Positions 12,494 to 12,548 of a DNA stretch of 12,548 bases are shown here, one piece after another; the stretch's first letter is position 1; every line of letters starts with the position of its first letter. The translations under genes were made by a program, and so were the position numbers. The notes under the pieces are model-generated. The model made no database searches and had not been told where the DNA came from. It worked only from the letters and a program-made list of their open reading frames with translations. Source of the stretch: CAZKEW01 sp964580435 (lineage in GTDB: Bacteria > Acidobacteriota > Aminicenantia > Aminicenantales > UBA8522); contig CAZOKP010000078.1 of the NCBI GenBank assembly GCA_964580435.1, positions 1 to 12,548 of the forward strand, given 5' to 3'.

Positions 12494-12548
12494 CGGTGGC
12501 TGTCACGAAACTCTAAGTCCTTATATATCTATAACTTGCAAAGGTCCT

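Overview
The window reads as a metagenome-assembled fragment from an uncultured bacterium. The closest fit I can offer from memory is an Acidobacteriota/Aminicenantes-like lineage. That rests on family style only: Ser/Thr kinases with an N-terminal CxxC zinc ribbon, an FlgO/TolB-like domain and long TPR tails, plus many small exported proteins and PIN-type toxins. A 100-N gap is flanked by two identical 55-bp contig ends, the signature of a de Bruijn (k=55) scaffold join, so the assembly caused some of the oddities at the left end.

Layout. 1-472 (minus) is the N-terminal half of a zinc-ribbon Ser/Thr kinase running off the left edge. 568-1454 (minus) is a methyltransferase interrupted by the N gap and apparently lacking about 90 internal residues. 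1702-2394 (plus) is an exported protein of two repeated halves. 2547-3190 (plus) is a ribbon-helix-helix/PIN toxin-antitoxin pair with a leaderless-looking start and a direct-repeat operator. Then, all on the minus strand: a SnoaL-like lipoprotein (3286-3828), an exported small protein (4097-4627), a 93-residue protein (4828-5109), a 1033-residue kinase with FlgO-like and TPR regions (5233-8334), an intergenic zone holding two defective tRNA-like sequences (8335-8838), an NTF2-like exported protein (8839-9288), a radical SAM enzyme (9519-10940), two remnants of another kinase copy (10997-11131 and 11281-11316), and an exported alpha/beta hydrolase (11350-12270).

What ties the minus-strand half together is a repeated non-coding module. 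Seven genes or gene remnants have the same promoter type (TTGACT, 17 or 18 bp, TA-rich -10). At least five of these promoters, plus one orphan copy, carry an upstream array of two 11-bp TGTCACC-type repeats followed by four 10-bp CGCCTAA-type repeats, all in helical phase. Three of the downstream mRNAs (exported protein 4627, NTF2-like protein 9288, hydrolase 12270) have a 110-135 nt leader with a long-range stem, an invariant GUCAG and a local hairpin whose sequence differs while its pairing is kept. In the NTF2-like and hydrolase genes the homology runs from the array through promoter, leader and signal peptide, then stops: the same 5' cassette sits in front of unrelated mature domains. A second cassette (promoter plus zinc-ribbon start of the kinases) lies upstream of the radical SAM gene.

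The most interesting content is therefore the dispersed array/promoter/leader system, a candidate undescribed regulon with a structured 5' UTR, followed by the tRNA-Gln-derived sequence with a CUA anticodon. No CRISPR array, insertion sequence, rRNA or complete tRNA was found.
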